A stretch of 64,000 nt of DNA, from contig NZ_BMLM01000001.1 in NCBI RefSeq assembly GCF_014645235.1, positions 1,955,635 through 2,019,634 on the forward strand, given 5' to 3'. Within the stretch, counting starts at the first letter, position 1, and every line of letters starts with the position of its first letter. The DNA is from Agrococcus terreus (GTDB lineage: Bacteria > Actinomycetota > Actinomycetes > Actinomycetales > Microbacteriaceae). The notes beneath the pieces were generated by a model. The model was given only the letters and a program-made list of their open reading frames with translations, made no database searches and was not told the origin of the DNA. This document shows positions 60,106-64,000 of the stretch, in pieces. A program made the position numbers and the translations under genes.

Positions 60106-60804
60106 GTGCCTCCGCCGCTCGCCGCTCCCCCGCCTGCCGGCACCCGGGTGCCGACGGCGATCGGGCGGCTCGCGGGCACGGATCCGGTCGAGCTGGTCTG
60201 GCGCAACGAGCTGGGCGGCATCACGGCGCGCATCGACCGCGCCGACGCTGCCGTCTACGCGAAGTGGCAGCCGGGCGGCGGCACGCTGCCCGCCGAGGCC
60301 GAGCGGCTCGCGTGGCTCGACGGCCGCCTCCCCGCCCCGCGCGTGCTCGCGCTGCGGGAGGAGGACGGCGGCGCGCTGCTCGTGACCGCCGGCATCGCCG
60401 GGGCGTCGATCGTCTCTGCCGCGGGCCTCCGCGATCCCGCCGCCGCGGCGGCCGCCCTCGGCGAGGGGCTGCGACGACTGCACGCGCTGCCGGTCGCCGA
60501 GTGCCCGTTCCCGGCGCCGGCGTGGACGCGCGCGATGCCGCCCGAGCATCCTGTGGTCGTCCACGGCGACGCGTGCGCGCCGAACACGCTCATCGCGGGC
60601 GGCGCGTTCGCGGCGCTCGTCGACGTCGGCGAGCTGGGCGTCGCCGACCGCTGGGCCGACCTGGCGATCGCGTCGTGGTCGCTCGAGTGGAACGGCCTCG
60701 CCGAGGCCGAGCCCGCCTTCTGGCGCGCCTACGGCATCCGGCCCGACCCGGAGCGCATCGCCCGCTGGCGCGCGCTCTGGGACGAGCCGGGGCTGGAGGA
60801 CTAG
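60106..60804 (+). CDS. Aminoglycoside 3'-phosphotransferase-like kinase
   Basis: 232 residues, slightly shorter than typical APH(3') (about 260). The kinase lysine region is AAVYAKWQPGGGTLPAEAER, the catalytic loop VVVHGDACAPNTLI (His-Gly-Asp-x4-Asn) and the metal site LVDVGELGVADRWADLA. It could phosphorylate an aminoglycoside or another small molecule; resistance cannot be claimed from sequence. The start GTG is probably leaderless. The 3' end overlaps the convergent phosphatase gene by 4 nt. Confidence 0.85.
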   Translation: MPPPLAAPPPAGTRVPTAIGRLAGTDPVELVWRNELGGITARIDRADAAVYAKWQPGGGTLPAEAERLAWLDGRLPAPRVLALREEDGGALLVTAGIAGASIVSAAGLRDPAAAAAALGEGLRRLHALPVAECPFPAPAWTRAMPPEHPVVVHGDACAPNTLIAGGAFAALVDVGELGVADRWADLAIASWSLEWNGLAEAEPAFWRAYGIRPDPERIARWRALWDEPGLED

Positions 60805-61838
60805 AGCGCGAGCAGCTCGTCGGCCACCCGGAGGCCCAGCACGGGCCGGTCGGCCGTCCACACCGCGGCGCACGCGGCCCGGATCGTGTCGACCGGACGG
60901 TCGCCCGCGCGCACGAGCGTGATGTCGATGCCGGATCGGCGCACGGCGGCGCGGCCGACCTCGAAGTAGGTGTCGCCCGTCGAGCGCTCGAGCGTCTCGC
61001 GGAGCGGCTCGATCGGCTGCAGCAGGTCGCGGAGGTCCTGCACGACGTGGTCGGGGCGCATCGACGGGTCGGCGCCGATGAGGCTCGCGCCGCGATCGAT
61101 GCCCGTGAGGGCGAGGATCGTGCGGATGCCGGCGCGGCGGCCGCCGAGGATGTCGGTGTCGAGGCGATCGCCGATCATGGCGGGCGCCGTCGGCGCGAAG
61201 CGCTCGCGCGCCACGTCGTAGATCGGCGTCTCGGGCTTGCCCGCGACCTCCGCGAGCCTGCCCACCGCGGTGTGGACCGCCGAGACGAGCGTGCCGTTGC
61301 CGGGCGCGATGCCGCCGGCGACGGGGATCGTCCAGTCGGTGTTCGTCGCGATCCACGGGATGCCGGTCTCTCCGGGCGCGGCGCGCAGCGCGAACGCGGC
61401 CTCGGCGAGGTCCTTCCACCCCACGGAGGGGTGGAAGCCCTGCACGACCGCCTTCGGCTGCTCTGCGGCGGTGCGCACGACGCGCCAGCCGCGCGCCTCG
61501 AGCTCCACGACGATGCCCTGGCCGCCGACGACCATCACCGGGTCGCCGGGCGCGACATGCCGCTCGAGGAGCAGCATCGCCGCCTGCGGGCTCGTGACGA
61601 CGTCCTGCGGCGCGACGGGCAGCCCGAAGGACGAGAGGTGCTCGGCGACCTCCGCGTCGGTGCGCGAGGCGTTGTTCGTGAGGTACGCGGCCGGCAGGCC
61701 CGTCGCGAGGATGCTCTCGACGGCGTGCGGGATCGCGTCCGGGCCCTGGTAGACGACCCCGTCGAGGTCGAGGTACAGGTGGTCGATGCCGTCGAGCGGC
61801 GTCGGGCGCGCGGGCTCCGCCGAGCGGAAGAGCCCCAT
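60801..61838 (-). CDS. HAD-IIA family phosphatase (NagD-like)
   Basis: 345 residues. HAD motifs: LYLDLDGVVYQGPDAIPHA (I), AAYLTNNASRTDAEV (II), KPETPIYDV (III) and MIGDRLDTDILGGRRAGI (IV). The C2 cap and TNNAS motif define the NagD/p-nitrophenylphosphatase group, which acts on sugar phosphates or nucleotides. A C-terminal extension of about 60 residues (TYFEVGRAAVRRSGIDITLV) is found in actinobacterial members. The ATG shares one base with the stop of the next gene upstream. Confidence 0.92.
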   Translation of the reverse strand: MGLFRSAEPARPTPLDGIDHLYLDLDGVVYQGPDAIPHAVESILATGLPAAYLTNNASRTDAEVAEHLSSFGLPVAPQDVVTSPQAAMLLLERHVAPGDPVMVVGGQGIVVELEARGWRVVRTAAEQPKAVVQGFHPSVGWKDLAEAAFALRAAPGETGIPWIATNTDWTIPVAGGIAPGNGTLVSAVHTAVGRLAEVAGKPETPIYDVARERFAPTAPAMIGDRLDTDILGGRRAGIRTILALTGIDRGASLIGADPSMRPDHVVQDLRDLLQPIEPLRETLERSTGDTYFEVGRAAVRRSGIDITLVRAGDRPVDTIRAACAAVWTADRPVLGLRVADELLAL

Positions 61839-63790
61839 CAGCGCGCGGCCTCGGACTCGTCGTCGTCGCCGGCGTCGTCGGGGTCGTCGCCGCTGCCGTC
61901 GCCGAGCAGGTCGTCGCCGAAGAGCGCGTCGCCCTGCGCGGCCGATGCCGCATCCGCCCCGTCGGTCGCGGGCGCGCCGTGGTGCGCCGGCGCGTCGACG
62001 ACGGGGATGCTCGCCGTCGTCGGGTCGGCGTCCTCGATCGCGTCGAGGTCGGAGACGTCGGGCGCCGGGTGGCGACGCGCAGCGTAGGCCGGCTCCGCCG
62101 CGCCCTCTGCCTCGGCGTCGTCCGCGCCCGCGGCCTCCGCCTCGGCGAGCAGCTCCTCGACCTCGTCCTCGATCGACGGCTCGCGCTCGGCATCCGCGTC
62201 GTCGGCGGCGGGCCCGTCGAGGGCGACGCCCTCGTCGAGCGCGTCCGCGGCGGCCTGCTCGACGCGCTCGCTCGTGATCTGGATCGACTCGAGCTCGCCC
62301 GGCGCCATCGCGGCCTCGAGCGCATCGATGGCGCGGTCGGCGAGGGCGAACCACTCGGCGGCCTCGGCATCGCGGCCGAGCTCCTCGAGCACGCCGGCGA
62401 AGCTCGCGAAGAGCGCCGGGCTCCACTCGAACGCCTTGTCCTTGCGCAGCTCGGGGATCCGCAGCTCCTCGAGGGCGGCCTCCGGCTGCCCGAGGTCGAG
62501 GCGGGCGCCCGACTTCACGATCGCGAGCTCGACCCGGACGGGCGTCTCGAGCGTCGCCGGGTCGATGGATCGGGCCAGCTCGAGCGCGCGCTCGGGGCGC
62601 CCCATGCCGCGCTCGCAGTCGGCCATGAGGGGCAGCTGGTCGTCGCGGCCCGTGATGCGGCGGTACGTGCGCAGCTCGCGGAGCGCGAGCGCGAAGTCGC
62701 CGAGCTGGTAGGCGGTGATCGCGAGCGTCTCGCGCACGACGCCGATGCGGCCTGCACGACGGGAGGCCGCGAGCGCGTGCTGGTGCGCGAGCTCGGGCTC
62801 CTCGTCGATGAGCTGGCCGGCCATCGCCATGTGCCGCGCCACGACCTCGGCGTTGTCCTTGGTGAGCGTCTTCAGCTGCGCGCGCGCGCCGATGTCGAGG
62901 TCCTCCGGCACGACGTCGTCGGGCAGCTCGGGGGCGACGAAGTCGTCGTCGCGCACCTGCTTGAAGCTCTCGCCGGAGCCGGTGCCGCGCTTGTCGTAGT
63001 CGCGGCCGGGGCGCGCCGCGTCGCGGTCGGGGCCCTGGTTGCGCTCGCGCTGGGAGTCGCGGCGGCGCTGGTCGCCGCGGCCGTAGCCGGCGCCGTCGTC
63101 GCGGCGGGGGCGGTCGCCGTCGCGCTGCGGCCGATCGCCGTACGGGCGGCGGTCGCCGTCACGCTGGGGGCGGCGGTCACCGTCACGCTGCGGGCGGTCG
63201 CCGTACGAGCGGCGCTCGCCATCGCGCTGCGGACGGTCGCCGTACGGGCGGCGCTCACCATCACGCTGCGGACGACGGTCACCATCCCGCTGCGGGCGAT
63301 CGCCGTACGGGCGGCGCTCACCATCACGCTGAGGACGACGGTCCCCGTCGCGCTGCGGACGGTCACCGTAGGGACGACGCTCGCCGTCGCGCTGCGGACG
63401 ACGGTCACCGTCACGCTGCGGACGGTCGCCGTACGGGCGGCGCTCGCCATCGCGCTGCGGACGGTCGCCGTACGGGCGGCGCTCCCCATCGCGCTGCGGA
63501 CGACGGTCGCCATCGCGCTGAGGGCGGTCCCCGTAGGGGCGGCGCTCCCCATCGCGCTGCGGACGACGGTCGCCATCGCGCTGCGGGCGATCGCCATACG
63601 AGCGGCGCTCGCCGTCGCGCTCGGGACGCTGGCCATCAGGCCGATAGCCGCGGTCGCCCGGTCGCAGCGGCTTGCGGTCGCCCTGCGGGCGGTCGCCGTC
63701 GCGGCGCGGACCGTCGCGGTGCGGGCGGCCCTGTCCGTCTCGAGGTGCGCGGCGCCTGTCGTCGCCGTCTCGTCCTGCGCGCTCGTTCAC
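61838..63790 (-). CDS. TPR-like protein with a long Arg/Asp/Gly-rich repeat N-terminus
   Basis: 650 residues from a GTG at 63790. Residues about 50-240 consist of units such as [13 protein letters not shown] and RDGDRRPQ repeated more than ten times, giving a strongly charged low-complexity region (DNA about 63080-63640). Residues about 290-480 are a helical repeat domain ([18 protein letters not shown], [49 protein letters not shown]), conserved in actinobacteria next to the tlyA cluster. A long acidic tail follows. RNA or ribosome association is suggested by the RG/RD repeats but not shown. It is the promoter-proximal gene of the run, next to 5S rRNA. Confidence 0.85.
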   Translation of the reverse strand: MNERAGRDGDDRRRAPRDGQGRPHRDGPRRDGDRPQGDRKPLRPGDRGYRPDGQRPERDGERRSYGDRPQRDGDRRPQRDGERRPYGDRPQRDGDRRPQRDGERRPYGDRPQRDGERRPYGDRPQRDGDRRPQRDGERRPYGDRPQRDGDRRPQRDGERRPYGDRPQRDGDRRPQRDGERRPYGDRPQRDGERRSYGDRPQRDGDRRPQRDGDRRPYGDRPQRDGDRPRRDDGAGYGRGDQRRRDSQRERNQGPDRDAARPGRDYDKRGTGSGESFKQVRDDDFVAPELPDDVVPEDLDIGARAQLKTLTKDNAEVVARHMAMAGQLIDEEPELAHQHALAASRRAGRIGVVRETLAITAYQLGDFALALRELRTYRRITGRDDQLPLMADCERGMGRPERALELARSIDPATLETPVRVELAIVKSGARLDLGQPEAALEELRIPELRKDKAFEWSPALFASFAGVLEELGRDAEAAEWFALADRAIDALEAAMAPGELESIQITSERVEQAAADALDEGVALDGPAADDADAEREPSIEDEVEELLAEAEAAGADDAEAEGAAEPAYAARRHPAPDVSDLDAIEDADPTTASIPVVDAPAHHGAPATDGADAASAAQGDALFGDDLLGDGSGDDPDDAGDDDESEAAR

Positions 63791-63870
63791 GGCTCCATGC
63801 TCCCATCGCGCGCATCGCGCTGCACTGTTCGGCCGGCGCTCGGCCGGCGGCGTTCTGACCTCAGAAACGG

Positions 63871-63904
63871 AAAAAGGGGCCCCAGATCGTTCTGGGGCCC
63901 CTTT
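63871..63904 (-). terminator. Terminator of the rRNA operon
   Basis: AAAGGGGCCCCAGA (63873-63886) and TCTGGGGCCCCTTT (63891-63904) pair perfectly around a 4-nt loop, followed on the minus strand by TTTTTCCGTTT. It lies 9 nt beyond the 5S rRNA 3' end. Confidence 0.9.
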
Positions 63905-63913
63905 CCAAAAGAA

Positions 63914-64000
63914 GTCCGGCGGTGTCCTACTCTCCCACAGGGTCCCCCCTGCAGTACCATCGGCGCTGAGAGCCTTAGCTTCCGGGTTCGGAATGTGACC
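63914..64000 (-). rRNA. 5S ribosomal RNA, 3' part (continues beyond window)
   Basis: Read on the minus strand this is the 3' 85 or so nt of 5S rRNA: CATTCCGAACCCGGAAGCTA, AGGCTCTCAGCGCCGATGGT and the end GAGAGTAGGACACCGCCGGA. The 5' part lies outside the window. The 16S and 23S genes should be to the right. Confidence 0.93.

Noticed and set aside
60106..60804. Calling the APH-like gene an aminoglycoside resistance gene
   Set aside because: Motifs only support the kinase superfamily; substrate and resistance cannot be read from the sequence.
63080..63640. Possible CRISPR array or tandem DNA repeat
   Set aside because: The repeats are imperfect at DNA level, in phase with codons, and encode the protein repeats of the TPR-like gene; there are no unique spacers.

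Overview
The window is high-GC actinobacterial chromosome, most probably from the family Microbacteriaceae. The evidence is extreme G/C codon bias, frequent GTG/TTG starts, ATGA/GTGA stop-start overlaps, leaderless TANNNT-6nt-start promoters, an actinobacterial order der-cmk-tyrA-rluB-scpB-scpA-parA ... xerD-nudix-pyrG-recN-nadK-tlyA, and extragenic palindromes with a 'TGGTCTCGAGAC ... CTCGACCAGCG' core that resemble repeats I associate with that family. The genus cannot be fixed from this sequence alone.

Layout. 0-9.4 kb holds a truncated proline-rich protein, a small glutaredoxin-like protein, an MMPL transporter divergent from its likely TetR regulator, an orphan MASE1 histidine kinase, an ArsB-type carrier, a uronate-dehydrogenase-like oxidoreductase and an aldo/keto reductase. 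9.4-14 kb holds a TOPRIM protein and a LacI-rbsK-rpiB-MHS transporter catabolic operon behind two tandem LacI-type operators. 14-17 kb is an ohrR-ohr-doxX-quinone oxidoreductase peroxide operon with an interleaved OhrR operator. 17-24.3 kb is mixed housekeeping: a glyoxalase-fold protein, a photolyase of the PhrB (FeS-BCP) family that has no cysteine at all and is coupled to its usual DUF2256 partner, a class I amidotransferase, an FAD-linked oxidase and membrane proteins.

24.4-33.2 kb is visibly less GC-rich and has the character of a genomic island next to tRNA-Pro(GGG). It carries a two-gene operon encoding a 4-fold beta-flower protein and a 667-residue GHKL ATPase fused to a Shedu-like PD-(D/E)xK nuclease domain. 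Around it lie two GIY-YIG proteins, a DUF2971 protein, a two-HTH protein, unrecognised genes, a frameshifted zinc-ribbon gene and a broken type IV prepilin. No integrase is visible. This is the best candidate for an undescribed, probably anti-mobile-element, system.

33.5-43.9 kb returns to core-like sequence: an S10 peptidase; thiolase, amidohydrolase and FusB-like FBP genes in a tight operon; tandem covarying hairpins; a long-form GAPDH; an iron-box-controlled siderophore-interacting protein; an MFS exporter; pdxY; and a RelA/SpoT-type synthetase. 43.9-63.8 kb is the long minus-strand housekeeping run (ribosome assembly, nucleotide synthesis, chromosome condensation and segregation, XerD recombination, DNA repair, NAD kinase). 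Accessory genes (VOC/GNAT; epimerase/metallo-hydrolase/phosphotransferase) break into it at two places. It ends at the terminator and 3' part of a 5S rRNA, so an rrn operon on the minus strand lies just to the right.
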